Position numbers and translations under genes: made by a program. Positions 55,105 to 63,999 of a DNA stretch of 64,000 nucleotides are shown piece by piece; position 1 is the first letter of the stretch, and each line of letters opens with the position of its first letter. Under the pieces are notes generated by a model. It was not told where the DNA came from. It did not search any database and was given only the letters and a program-made list of their open reading frames with translations. This stretch comes from Stieleria maiorica (GTDB lineage Bacteria > Planctomycetota > Planctomycetia > Pirellulales > Pirellulaceae): NCBI RefSeq assembly GCF_008035925.1, contig NZ_CP036264.1, forward strand, positions 2,019,409 through 2,083,408, given 5' to 3'.

Positions 55105-56877
55105 ATGAATAAGACGGCGCACGGTGATTCACCTGACAGCGATTCACGTGACAGTGATTCACCCGACGAAAACTCCCGCCACACGCCCTCATCTCCGACG
55201 GCAGGCGAGACGCCCAATCGGTCCGAGCAGCAGCCATCGGGCGGATCGGAACCCGGGGCAACGTCCGGTAATTCCGGGGACGGTAATCCCGGGGGGGGGA
55301 ATTCCGGGGACGGTAATTTCAAGGCAGGCGACGGAACGAATCACGCGGCAGCGGCGACGCGAGACGCTCCGACGATCCCGCTGTCGACGGCCAGTCTGGT
55401 CGGATCCCGGCTGGCCGGCTACCTGATCCTCAGCCGCCTGGGACGCGGCGGGATGGCGGACGTTTACGCCGCGCGTGACATGGCACTCGACCGCGACGTG
55501 GCCATCAAAGTGTTGCGCCCCGACCTGGCTCGCGACCGCGATTACATCACACGGTTCCGCCGCGAAGCCAAAGCGGCGGCCAAGTTGAATCACTCCAACA
55601 TCGTGCAAATCTACGAAGTCGGCGAGGATGTTTCGCGGCACTACATCGCTCAGGAGCTAATCTCTGGACAAAATCTTCGCGAATACGTCGAACGCAACGG
55701 GGCGGTCGATCCGGAGCAGGCGATCGAGATCCTGTACGGCGTCGCCTCGGCCCTCGATGCGGCGGCGATCGAAGGCATCACCCATCGGGACATCAAACCC
55801 GAAAACATCATGTGGTCCAAGTCGGGTTCGGTGAAGGTCGCCGACTTCGGACTGGCCCGATGGGGCAACGATGCCGATGGCAGTCGCGCCGACCTGACCC
55901 AGGCGGGGCTGACCTTGGGGACGCCGCGTTACATGAGCCCGGAGCAAGTCCAGGGGCTGCCGGTGGATCCACGCAGCGACTTGTACTCGCTGGGCGTGAC
56001 GATGTACCACCTGTTGGCCGGGCGGCCGCCGTTCGAGGCCGATGATCCGTTGGCGCTGGCGTTTTCCCATGTCAACGAAACGCCCAAACCGCTGGACCGT
56101 GTCCGCGGCGACAAGGATGTCCCGGAATGGTTGATCGCGATCATTGCCAAATTGTTGCGCAAGGATCCGGCCGAGCGATTTCAGTCGCCCGGCGAGTTGC
56201 TCGATGCGTTGACCGGGGACGATGCCACCCAGCAGAGCAACACGCGTCGCTTGGCCGGTGCGGCGACCGCGACGGCGCGTCTGCAACGCGTCGCTGATGA
56301 ACAAAAACGCAAACGGGCCCGGGGCCGCAAACGGGCACTCGCGCTCAGTCTGGTCCCCCTGTTGGCAATCGGTCTAGGGGTTGCCGCGGCCTCCCAGGTG
56401 CAACGCCCCTCGGTGGCGGACTTGCTGCGGCCCGATCAGGTTCCCCGCCGGGGATCGGTCGAAGAGCAGTACTTGGAAGCCGCCGAGCGTGACGACGTTC
56501 AGGCCTGGAAAGCGATCGAGACCTACTTTCCGCCCGGCGACAGCGCCGTCATGCAAGCGTATGTCAGCAAGGCCAAACTGCAACTGGCACGGCTGTATCT
56601 GGAACAGAATCGCACGGCCGAAGCCGAGGCCACGCTGGTCGAAATCCTCAACGACACAACCACGGATCGGAAGTACCGGCTGATCGCGTTGGCCCGCCGG
56701 GTTCAGGCCGCTCAACAGACCGGTAACAAGCTGCGTGTCGACGAAGCGAAACGGCAACTCAAAGCCGCCTACTCGGACATCAAATCCTCCAACGCCGAAG
56801 CGATCAGTCTGTTTGAAGCCGTGTTTTCCGGCCGCGATCGGCTGGATCTGGGAATCGACCCCGAGCCGACCGAATAA
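55105..56877 (+). CDS. Serine/threonine protein kinase, membrane-anchored, with Gly-rich N-terminus
   Basis: 590 residues. A disordered N-terminal 110 residues is rich in Ser, Asp, Gly and Asn and includes DNA with a run of nine Gs at 55291-55299. The kinase domain (about 110-380) has LGRGGMADVYAARD, VAIKVLRPDLARDRD, ITHRDIKPENIMWSKSG and VADFGLARWGN, plus GTPRYMSPEQVQGLPVDPRS. A transmembrane helix follows (ALALSLVPLLAIGLGVAAAS), then an outward TPR-like helical segment of about 130 residues. It is a Hanks-type kinase; FHA proteins such as the one at 51178 are likely partners. Confidence 0.93.
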   Translation: MNKTAHGDSPDSDSRDSDSPDENSRHTPSSPTAGETPNRSEQQPSGGSEPGATSGNSGDGNPGGGNSGDGNFKAGDGTNHAAAATRDAPTIPLSTASLVGSRLAGYLILSRLGRGGMADVYAARDMALDRDVAIKVLRPDLARDRDYITRFRREAKAAAKLNHSNIVQIYEVGEDVSRHYIAQELISGQNLREYVERNGAVDPEQAIEILYGVASALDAAAIEGITHRDIKPENIMWSKSGSVKVADFGLARWGNDADGSRADLTQAGLTLGTPRYMSPEQVQGLPVDPRSDLYSLGVTMYHLLAGRPPFEADDPLALAFSHVNETPKPLDRVRGDKDVPEWLIAIIAKLLRKDPAERFQSPGELLDALTGDDATQQSNTRRLAGAATATARLQRVADEQKRKRARGRKRALALSLVPLLAIGLGVAAASQVQRPSVADLLRPDQVPRRGSVEEQYLEAAERDDVQAWKAIETYFPPGDSAVMQAYVSKAKLQLARLYLEQNRTAEAEATLVEILNDTTTDRKYRLIALARRVQAAQQTGNKLRVDEAKRQLKAAYSDIKSSNAEAISLFEAVFSGRDRLDLGIDPEPTE

Positions 56878-56953
56878 ATTTTCACCCGCCGGCGGTTCGA
56901 GCTAAACTAGACCCGCATCGAGAACCACCACTCCACTTCGTTTTATTCCTGTC

Positions 56954-57178
56954 ATGCTGTACTTCAGTTTTTGGGCCGTCCTGATGGTGGCCGTGATCGT
57001 CGCCGTTCCGGTCGCCGCGAAAATGTCGCCCGGCGGTCGAGCCGCCAAAGCGGAGGAGGGCGAGGAGATCGACGAAGCGGCCGAAGGTGAAGGCGTCGAC
57101 GAAGCGGTGCTGGAGGATGACTTCGGTGGCGGAGAGGTCGAAGCACTCGGCGACGATGCGTTCGAAGAATTAAAGTGA
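56954..57178 (+). CDS. Small membrane protein with acidic tail, 74 residues
   Basis: One transmembrane helix (MLYFSFWAVLMVAVIVAVPV) followed by a Glu/Gly/Ala-rich tail (AEEGEEIDEAAEGEGVDEA). I do not recognise a family. The ATG is preceded by a long AT-rich leader after the kinase gene. A role in membrane-anchored stress or assembly complexes is possible, but nothing in the sequence proves it. It is on the same strand as the kinase, 76 bases downstream. Confidence 0.6.
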   Translation: MLYFSFWAVLMVAVIVAVPVAAKMSPGGRAAKAEEGEEIDEAAEGEGVDEAVLEDDFGGGEVEALGDDAFEELK

Positions 57179-57187
57179 GCCCAACCC

Positions 57188-57307
57188 CGCAGCGGAAGTC
57201 GCCAACGGCTTGTTGATTGAATCAGCCGTTTGGCGCGAGCCTACGGGCGCCGGTGCGTTTTCTTGGTGTTGGAGGCCCGTACGCTCGCGCGTAACGGCTG
57301 ATCCTAC
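57188..57307. repeat. Dispersed repeats between a small gene and the aldo/keto reductase
   Basis: AGCGGAAGTCGCCAACGGC (GTAGCGGAA family), then AATCAGCCGTTTGGCGCGAG with CCTACGGGC, and finally GGAGGCCCGTACGCTCGCGC with GTAACGGCTGATCC. The last two are the inverted partners of the element at 2978-3058. Confidence 0.6.
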
Positions 57308-57384
57308 GTGTGATCGGAATAATCCACAGGCCTTCAACGGCTTTCGTCCCCCGTGCGGCGTCGCCACGCAATCGCAAATCCAAG

Positions 57385-58299
57385 CTACGCGCGACACCCG
57401 CACTCGTCGACGATCTGCTCCACCGCGGCGAGTGTCTCCGGCGGCATCTCGCGCGCCCCGGCCAATTCCCGAATCTGTTCTTCGCGACGCGCCCCGACCA
57501 GTGCGGCGGTCACACCACTTTGAGAAATCGCCCAGCCGATGGCAAGCTGTGCGACGGTTTGATCGATCTGACGCCCCAAGTCTCGCAGCCGATCGACCGC
57601 GTCGTGAATCCGACGCCGCGTTTCGCCTTGAAAGATCGCATACCCTGGCCGGCTATCGCCCTCGGGGAAGACGTGATCGCGGGTGATCTTTCCCGCCAGC
57701 AATCCCTTCATCAGCGTCCAGAACACGTACACGTCACGGCCGGCCGCCTGAGCCGGCCCGATCAACGCGGACAGGGTTTCACGTTGCACCAGGTTCAGCG
57801 GGCACTGGATCGCTTCGGCGGAGACATGACGCGCGAACTGATCGATTTGCTCGGCCGTCGCATTACAGATCCCGATGCGTTTGCACAGCCCACGGGCTTG
57901 CAAACGCTGCATCGCCGCGGCGGATTCTTCCAACGCGACATTGGGATCGGGGGAATGCAGGAACAGCGTGTCCATCGCATCGATCCCCATCCGCCGCAAA
58001 GACTCTTCGGCATCCAAGGTCAACTGTCGGGGCGAACCGTCGACGATGCGTTCGCGGTCATCGGTCCAACGTTGGCCGACCTTGCCCATGACGTTGAAAC
58101 GATCGCGGTCCTCACGGACGAACTCCCCGAGCAAACGATCGCTCTGGCCGTCGTACCCGTAGCTGTACGCGGTGTCGAAGGACGTGATGCCGGCGTCGAT
58201 CGCGGCCCGCAGGGTCGCCCGCGCGTCGCGGTCGGTCACGCCGATCGTGGTGATGCCGGCGATCGGCCACAAACCCAAGACAATTTTCGAAGAATGCAT
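57385..58299 (-). CDS. Aldo/keto reductase
   Basis: 304 residues. The family residues are present: Asp and Tyr in SFDTAYSYGYDGQSDRL, Lys in MGKVGQRW and His in DTLFLHSPDP, the AKR catalytic tetrad. The NADP-binding end has SGVTAALVGARREEQIREL. It reduces or oxidises carbonyls, sugars or steroids using NADP(H). It lies alone between repeat-rich regions. The typical end of the reductase (VEQIVDECGCRA) differs from sugar AKRs, so the substrate is not determined. Confidence 0.92.
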   Translation of the reverse strand: MHSSKIVLGLWPIAGITTIGVTDRDARATLRAAIDAGITSFDTAYSYGYDGQSDRLLGEFVREDRDRFNVMGKVGQRWTDDRERIVDGSPRQLTLDAEESLRRMGIDAMDTLFLHSPDPNVALEESAAAMQRLQARGLCKRIGICNATAEQIDQFARHVSAEAIQCPLNLVQRETLSALIGPAQAAGRDVYVFWTLMKGLLAGKITRDHVFPEGDSRPGYAIFQGETRRRIHDAVDRLRDLGRQIDQTVAQLAIGWAISQSGVTAALVGARREEQIRELAGAREMPPETLAAVEQIVDECGCRA

Positions 58300-58386
58300 G
58301 CTTGAAGGTGCTCGTTGAAATGATCGGTCGGTTGATGCAGTTCAATTCCCCGGATTCATCACGCGGCGAGTCGTCGAACGCCGGAT

Positions 58387-58407
58387 GCCCCCATCATTCT
58401 GCCATCG
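58387..58407. repeat. Single GGCAGAATGATG unit (reverse)
   Basis: GCCCCCATCATTCTGCCATC, the reverse of the GGCAGAATGATG element, next to the aldo/keto reductase start. The rest of the gap 58300-58796 is described by the two following entries. Confidence 0.55.
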
Positions 58408-58548
58408 CTTCCCTGATTCTCGCCGATGTGGCAGGGCTTGGAGAAGAGGAGAGTAACGATTCGTTCGCGGTTTCGTTCGCAGAGTTTTACCGTTTTCGAT
58501 TCCGCTATCGGGATCAGCCGTTTAACGCCAGCCCAATGGCACCTACCC

Positions 58549-58627
58549 TTATGAGCCGACGGCGCTAGCCGCGGGCCTTGGGTTGCCCTTTAAGAGTTGT
58601 AAGGCCCGAGGCTAGCGCCTACGGCTC
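58549..58627. repeat. Large imperfect inverted repeat around GGCTAGCGCC
   Basis: TGAGCCGACGGCGCTAGCCG with GCGGGCCTT at left pairs with AAGGCCCGAGGCTAGCGCC with TACGGCTCA at right, across a centre of about 20 bases containing an AAGAGTTG segment. No other copy is evident in the window. Confidence 0.65.
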
Positions 58628-58668
58628 AGTTTGTGATCGAAAGATTTTGAACCACCGCAGAATCAAAA

Positions 58669-58699
58669 AAAACGCGTGGCCATTTCGACCACGCGTTTT
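58669..58699 (-). terminator. Rho-independent terminator of the BBP7 gene
   Basis: AAAACGCGTGG (58669-58679) and CCACGCGTTTT (58689-58699) form a perfect 11-bp hairpin. Read on the minus strand it is followed by a T run, as expected for a terminator about 100 bases after the stop of the BBP7 gene at 58797. Confidence 0.8.
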
Positions 58700-58796
58700 C
58701 GTTTGACGGTTCAATCGGTTCGGTTTGCGAAGATTCGTCTGTGATCCCGGATGACGCCAAGAGCTTCCAACCGGCCGATGAAGATTTCCGCTCGCC

Positions 58797-60203
58797 TTAG
58801 TAATCGACCGACGCACCCAGGCTGATGCCTTGCACCCAGTGGCTGCCTTCGACGATGTCATAGGACACGGGCGTCACGTTGGCACCGATGTTGCCGGTGT
58901 CGCGATTGCGATCGATTTGGTCGCCCGCCATCGCCACGTTGTCAAAGTACAAGAACGTGTATCCGACGGTGAACGAGACATGGTCGCGGAAACGGTACCC
59001 GATCGTGAAGTCCATCTCGGGAATGAACGTGAACACGTCTTGGGTCTCGGTTCCCTGTTCGTCGTTGATCAGGATGCTGGAGTTCTGAGTCGAAACAACG
59101 TTGTTCAGCAGATAGTCGGTCGTTGTGCCGATTTTGCGAACCGTTTGTTCCATGTTCCCCAAGTGCACCTTGGTCAACGCACGTGCCGTCCAACGTCCGC
59201 GAGACACAGTGGATTCGAAACCGAGTTGTCCACCGTTGAACCGGTTCTCGGTGTCGTACAGACTGGAGAATTCCGTGGCAGCCAAGTTCGGGTTGCGACC
59301 GGTGTCTTCGTCCTGACGAAAACTGGTGATCGAGATCATGTCTTCCAGTTCGGCATAGGTGTAACCGGCGATGAATTCCAGTCGCGACGCCTTGTTATGG
59401 CAGAACGTCATGCGGGCGTAACCATCGGCCATGAAGAAGTCCGTGGCGTATTCCGCTTGGACATTCCCCGAGAACAGGTTCTGTTGGCTGATGATCACCG
59501 AGTCTTCTTGCGCCGTACCGGGATTGAAACGGGGCACGAAGTAGTAAGGGCGGCCGAGCGATCGGGCATTGGGATCGGTCTGGTCACCGCTGGCGGAGTA
59601 GTCGTCGCCGTTCTCGCTGACCCACAGGAACCGACCACCGACGCCGAAGCTGTCGGTCAGGTAGCGTCCGATGTCGGTGCGAACACCGCCGGACAGTCCA
59701 CCATCCAGGTCGTCGCCGAATTCAATGGTCGCTGCCGGCAAGACGGGAAACACCCCAGGGGCAGCCGAGGTCACCAACGGCGGAGCTTGTCGCTCGGCGT
59801 GGAACATCAACATCCCCTCGGCACGCATCCAACCGTCTTTACCACACAGGTTCAACAGACTGCCCAGGCCGCCAGATTTGCCGCCACACATGCTGTCGCA
59901 ACCGATGCCGTCACAACCGGGGCTGTCACAGCTGTCACATCCGCCGCGTGAACCTCTCAACCCGCCTTCAATGAATCCGGCCGGTTGCAGGTCGCCGACG
60001 GTCACCGGAGCATAGTTGCTGATCGGTGCGACGGGCGAACGGTAATGGGAGCCAACGTGGACCGGGGCATCGGGGGCGACATCGCCGACGAATGCTTGTG
60101 GTGAATCATTGGCGGGTACATACTGATTGTTGTCAGCCTGGGCCGACGCTGAGGCGGACAGCAACAGCGCTGCCAGGGTCATGCCTCGGAAGTTCTTCTT
60201 CAT
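58797..60203 (-). CDS. BBP7-family outer-membrane beta-barrel protein
   Basis: 468 residues with signal peptide MKKNFRGMTLAALLLSASAS. After a Pro/Gly/Ser-rich linker and a Cys-rich patch (GGCDSCDSPGCDGIGCDSMC), the remainder shows alternating amphipathic strands (TDIGRYLTDSFGVGGRFLWV, FTIGYRFRDHVSFTVGYTFL) that end in the terminal strand WVQGISLGASVDY, the layout of the BBP7 outer-membrane barrel family found in planctomycetes. It sits in the outer membrane. The Cys patch could bind metal or form disulfides; its function is unknown. A clear terminator follows. Confidence 0.85.
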   Translation of the reverse strand: MKKNFRGMTLAALLLSASASAQADNNQYVPANDSPQAFVGDVAPDAPVHVGSHYRSPVAPISNYAPVTVGDLQPAGFIEGGLRGSRGGCDSCDSPGCDGIGCDSMCGGKSGGLGSLLNLCGKDGWMRAEGMLMFHAERQAPPLVTSAAPGVFPVLPAATIEFGDDLDGGLSGGVRTDIGRYLTDSFGVGGRFLWVSENGDDYSASGDQTDPNARSLGRPYYFVPRFNPGTAQEDSVIISQQNLFSGNVQAEYATDFFMADGYARMTFCHNKASRLEFIAGYTYAELEDMISITSFRQDEDTGRNPNLAATEFSSLYDTENRFNGGQLGFESTVSRGRWTARALTKVHLGNMEQTVRKIGTTTDYLLNNVVSTQNSSILINDEQGTETQDVFTFIPEMDFTIGYRFRDHVSFTVGYTFLYFDNVAMAGDQIDRNRDTGNIGANVTPVSYDIVEGSHWVQGISLGASVDY

Positions 60204-60458
60204 TTTGGTAGTCTCGCGCAGTCCGGGATTACTGGAATGACTGGTATAAGACGATCGACGAAAACGAGCGTTAGATCGAGAACGTCCCTTACGCTGCTTA
60301 AAGTCGGCGCATCCCTCCCAACTTCAACACTCAAACTGCCTGCTCTTTCCAAAGTGTGGGAAAAACGGCGTTTTGAGCGGTAGAATGGCGCTCCCGAGGC
60401 TCCCTCGCACGCTGCTTTTGCCAGAAACTTTTTGAAAATTGGTCCCCCCAACAGCTTG
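60204..60458. other. Divergent promoter region between BBP7 barrel and SecA paralogue
   Basis: Both genes start from this 255-base region. No clear repeat of the families above is seen here, unlike in most other gaps. The reading frame of secA is open from TTG 60432, but the ATG at 60459 is preferred. Confidence 0.4.
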
Positions 60459-62801
60459 ATGACCGACCAAGACACCGGCCGAGACGACGTGCGATCAGGA
60501 CGACAGCCCGATTCGATCGATTCGGCGGACCCGCCCATCGTGCCTCCGGCGAAAAGCGGCCAGACGATCGTCCAGCCCCCGGCGGCAGAGCAAACTCGCG
60601 CGACGGAGCAAGCCGACGCCGACGTCGATCGAAACAGCGATGCGGAAGCCGACACCGCCTCCGGCACGGCACCGGTCGACACTGCCCCCGGCAGCCAACC
60701 CACTCCGACGCCGCCGGCGGATCCGACTCCCTCGGCAGAGGCGGCCGAACGTAAGGTCGTCCAACCGACCGAGATCATCCCCGCCGACACCTCGCCCAGC
60801 CCTGCCGGCGGGGCGCCGCCGGCGACGATCGCTCCCGAGCGGTTTCAAACGGTCGGCACCAAGTCGATGTCGATCTTCTCCGGCGGCGGCTTTCACCCCA
60901 AAATGGTGCGTTGGAAGCGGATGCTGGCCGAAATCGGTGAACTGGAACCGACGCTGAAACCGGAATCGGACAGCGACCTTCGCAAACGTTCCCTGGCACT
61001 GCGTTATCGGGCGATGGCCGGCGAAAAATTGGGCAAGCTGCTTCCCGAGGCCTACGCGCTTGTCCGCGAAGCCGGGCGCCGCGCCCTTGGCATGCGGCAC
61101 TATGACGTGCAAATGATCGGCGGCATCTCGCTGTTTGAAAGCCACATCGCCGAGATGCAGACCGGGGAGGGGAAAACCCTGACCGCAACGCTGCCGTTGT
61201 ATCTGCATTCCCTGGTCGGCAAAGGCGCCCATCTGGCCACGGTCAACGACTACTTGGCCAAACGGGACGCCGAGTGGATGACACCGATCTACACCATGCT
61301 GGGCGTCAGCGTCGGCATCATCCAGACGCCGGACGACCAAGGATCGCGGCGGAAATCCTATGGGTCGGCCGTCACCTACGGCACGGCCAAAGAGTTCGGT
61401 TTTGATTTCTTGCGCGATCGTTTGCTGCTGCGAGCCCAAAACCGGATCCAGACCGAAATGCTGGGCGATGGTGGCGGCGGTTTCTCCGACTCCGGCGACA
61501 AACCGGTCATGCGCGGGATGCACTTCTGCCTGGTCGACGAAGCGGACAGTATCCTGATCGATGAAGCCCGGACGCCGCTGATCATCGGAAGCATCGAGGA
61601 TACCGTCCGCGACCAAATCGTCGAAACCTATCGTTGGGCGTCCGAACACGCCTCCGAATACGAACTGGATGAACACTTCACGATCGACGACGACACCAAG
61701 CAGTACGAATTGACCGCACGTGGCCGGCAAAAGGTCCGTGCGCTGCCCAAGAGCAATCTCGTTCGCACGATGGGGCTGGTCGATCTGTACGAGTACACCG
61801 AACGGGCGATCAAGGTCTTTCGCGAATTCCTGCTCGACCGCCAGTACGTCGTCCGCCCCGGCGATAAAGGCGTCGACGAAATCGTCATCGTCGACGAATT
61901 CACCGGCCGATTGGCCGAAGGGCGCAAGTGGCGCGACGGGATCCACCAAGCGATCGAAGCCAAAGAAAATCTGGAAATCAGCGTTCCGACCGGCCAAGCC
62001 GCCCGCATCACCGTTCAAGACCTGTTCCTCAGGTACAACCATCTGGCGGGAATGACCGGAACCGCCGCGACCAGCGCACGCGAGCTCCGGCGGATCTATC
62101 GCACGCCCGTGTTGCGAGTCCCGACCAACCGTCCGCCCCAGCGAAAACGTCTGGCCGATCGGGTGTTCGGTTCCATGGACTCCAAATTCAAAGCGATCGT
62201 GGACGAAGTCAAAACGATCCACGAGACCGGACGGCCGGTATTGATCGGAACCCGATCGATCGACAAAAGCGAAATCTTGTCGCGGATGCTTCAAGCGATC
62301 GGCATCGAGCACCAGGTGCTCAATGCCAATAACGTCGCCATGGAAGCGGAAATTGTTGCCGACGCGGGACAGCATGGGCGGGTCACCGTCGCGACCAACA
62401 TGGCCGGACGCGGTACCGACATCAAACTCAGCGACGAAATCGTCGACCTGGGCGGGATGCACGTGATCTGCACCGAATTACACGACGCCGCACGGATCGA
62501 CCGCCAGTTGATCGGTCGCTGTGGACGCCAGGGCGACCCGGGGTCGTATCGCCAGTACCTGTCGCTGGACGACGACATCCTGAAAGGTGGCCTGGGACCG
62601 GACAAGGCGGAAAAGCTAAAGGCCCGCGGCGAGCGACTGACCAGTTCGGTCGACTCCTACGCCAAACTTTTCCGCCGCGCCCAACGTAAAGTGGAAAAGA
62701 AACACTTTCGCGACCGCATGGTGTTGCTGCATCACGAAAAGGAACGCAAGAAGATGCAGCGTGAAATCGGCCAGGATCCTTATCTAGACACCCCAGATTG
62801 A
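60459..62801 (+). CDS. SecA-family preprotein translocase ATPase (accessory paralogue)
   Basis: 780 residues from ATG 60459, shorter than full SecA (about 900). The ATP site MQTGEGKTLTATLPLYLHSL (about residue 230), VNDYLAKRDAEWMTPIYTML, DEADSILIDEARTPLIIG (about 360), MTGTAATSARELRRIYRTP and the DQ-box-like IGRCGRQGDPGSYRQYLSLD are present. The first 120 residues are an unusual Pro/Ala/Asp/Thr-rich extension. The C-terminal zinc-binding SecB motif is absent. It may be a second SecA with special clients, or an additional housekeeping copy; another secA is expected elsewhere in the genome but not visible here. Confidence 0.9.
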   Translation: MTDQDTGRDDVRSGRQPDSIDSADPPIVPPAKSGQTIVQPPAAEQTRATEQADADVDRNSDAEADTASGTAPVDTAPGSQPTPTPPADPTPSAEAAERKVVQPTEIIPADTSPSPAGGAPPATIAPERFQTVGTKSMSIFSGGGFHPKMVRWKRMLAEIGELEPTLKPESDSDLRKRSLALRYRAMAGEKLGKLLPEAYALVREAGRRALGMRHYDVQMIGGISLFESHIAEMQTGEGKTLTATLPLYLHSLVGKGAHLATVNDYLAKRDAEWMTPIYTMLGVSVGIIQTPDDQGSRRKSYGSAVTYGTAKEFGFDFLRDRLLLRAQNRIQTEMLGDGGGGFSDSGDKPVMRGMHFCLVDEADSILIDEARTPLIIGSIEDTVRDQIVETYRWASEHASEYELDEHFTIDDDTKQYELTARGRQKVRALPKSNLVRTMGLVDLYEYTERAIKVFREFLLDRQYVVRPGDKGVDEIVIVDEFTGRLAEGRKWRDGIHQAIEAKENLEISVPTGQAARITVQDLFLRYNHLAGMTGTAATSARELRRIYRTPVLRVPTNRPPQRKRLADRVFGSMDSKFKAIVDEVKTIHETGRPVLIGTRSIDKSEILSRMLQAIGIEHQVLNANNVAMEAEIVADAGQHGRVTVATNMAGRGTDIKLSDEIVDLGGMHVICTELHDAARIDRQLIGRCGRQGDPGSYRQYLSLDDDILKGGLGPDKAEKLKARGERLTSSVDSYAKLFRRAQRKVEKKHFRDRMVLLHHEKERKKMQREIGQDPYLDTPD

Positions 62802-62821
62802 CGCATCGGGGTGATCTTTTT
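62789..62821 (+). terminator. Probable terminator of the secA paralogue
   Basis: CACCCC (62789-62794) and GGGGTG (62808-62813) form a 6-bp stem over a 13-base loop, followed by ATCTTTTTGT. The stem starts within the last codons. Confidence 0.45.
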
Positions 62822-63168
62822 GTCGGCTTTGACTCAAGTCTGGCATTTCCTGTGCCGAGGCGGGTTTCAATTCGAAAAAAAGCCAAAAACCGGGCTCGGC
62901 CGAGCTTGACAGGGCACTCGAAAACAGCGTATCCCCGGCTCCGAGTCCATTAGCTCCCGGCACTTCCGCCCACTTCGGTCGGTCAAGGGTCGGGCCCGGA
63001 TCATGGCGGCCAGACGCGGTCCGTCGTCGTTCGGGACTCGCGATGGGTCGGTCCGCATTGGTTGGACAGACGTGCCGTGGGGCTAAAAGCGACAATGGGT
63101 TTTCGTGAACGTAGGCGGAAACTCCATGTGTATCCAACGAAGTCTCACCGCGAAGAAGGAGTGTCGCG
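62822..63168. other. Intergenic region without recognised gene
   Basis: 347 bases between the SecA paralogue and the last gene. No repeat of the families above, no RNA gene and no convincing ORF are seen. The last 20 bases contain the ribosome site of the next gene. Confidence 0.5.
63153..63161 (+). promoter_or_regulatory. Ribosome binding site deciding the TTG start at 63169
   Basis: AGAAGGAG ends 7-8 bases before TTG 63169. The start is chosen on this basis, since no ATG precedes a clean signal peptide in the frame. Confidence 0.55.
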
Positions 63169-63999
63169 TTGAAACGCCACGAAAAACTTTTCGGCCTCAA
63201 TCGCAATCGATGGGGCGGCGCCGTAATGGCGTGGCTTGTGGGGGCGTCCAGCGTCTCTGCCCAGCTACCGATGCCAGGCATGAGCCTGCCATCCAACGAC
63301 AAATCGGGTGCGGCAACCGCTGCCGCTCCTTCCTACGCACAAGGTAACACCGCGGCCCTGCCGGCCGGTTACAAGGTGCCTCAGGCGACCGCGGGACGCA
63401 CTGCCGCGAGCGCGAAACAGCTTGTCCAACAAGCTCGCGCGGCGATGGCCGGCGGTCAATTCGAAACGGCCGTCAACGCCTTCCGCCAAGCTTCGGCCGC
63501 CCCAAAAACCGACCCGAATGTCAGCGCCGATCTGGCACGGCTGCGAGTCGATTTGCAGATCGCCGGCATCGATGCCGATCTGCTGAACGTTCCGGCGGCC
63601 GCGCCGACACCGATGGCATTCGGGAACCCCGCGGCGCCTTTGGCCGGCATGCCGACGGCCACGATGCCGGCGCCGCAAGCATCCGACGCGTCGGCCGCCA
63701 AACGCGAAGCGTTGCGGTTGATCGCCGTCGGTCGAGCGACGCTGGATCAGGGCGACACCGCCACCGCGCTGCGACTGGCTCGCCAAGCTCAATCGCTTAA
63801 TGTCCCCGAGTCGGCGTTCGCCCAAGGTGAACCCCGCGTCTGGCAATTCGTCCTGGATGCCGAATCGGCCGCCAAGCGAGCCGGCACGCTGGATTCGCAA
63901 ATCGCCTTGGCAGGCGGACAACAGGAACTCGGTAGCGACGAAGCCGGATTCATCCAACAGATGCTGTTCAACGCCGGACCCGATGCCGGGCCGAATCAG
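63169..63999 (+). CDS. Secreted Ala-rich helical-repeat protein, N-terminal part (3' end outside window)
   Basis: The frame is open to the end of the window, 277 codons. A signal peptide is likely (hydrophobic run around AVMAWLVGASSVSA). The body is alanine-rich and has TPR-like pieces, such as AKQLVQQARAAMAGGQFETA and ATLDQGDTATALRLARQAQS, separated by Pro/Met-rich linkers. I do not recognise the family with certainty; planctomycete type II secretion and other large secreted proteins have similar N-terminal regions. Its length and end cannot be determined here. Confidence 0.7.
   Translation, partial: MKRHEKLFGLNRNRWGGAVMAWLVGASSVSAQLPMPGMSLPSNDKSGAATAAAPSYAQGNTAALPAGYKVPQATAGRTAASAKQLVQQARAAMAGGQFETAVNAFRQASAAPKTDPNVSADLARLRVDLQIAGIDADLLNVPAAAPTPMAFGNPAAPLAGMPTATMPAPQASDASAAKREALRLIAVGRATLDQGDTATALRLARQAQSLNVPESAFAQGEPRVWQFVLDAESAAKRAGTLDSQIALAGGQQELGSDEAGFIQQMLFNAGPDAGPNQ

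Noticed and set aside
60495-62462. 655-residue antisense ORF opposite the SecA paralogue
   Set aside because: Shadow frame; ATPase motifs lie on the other strand.
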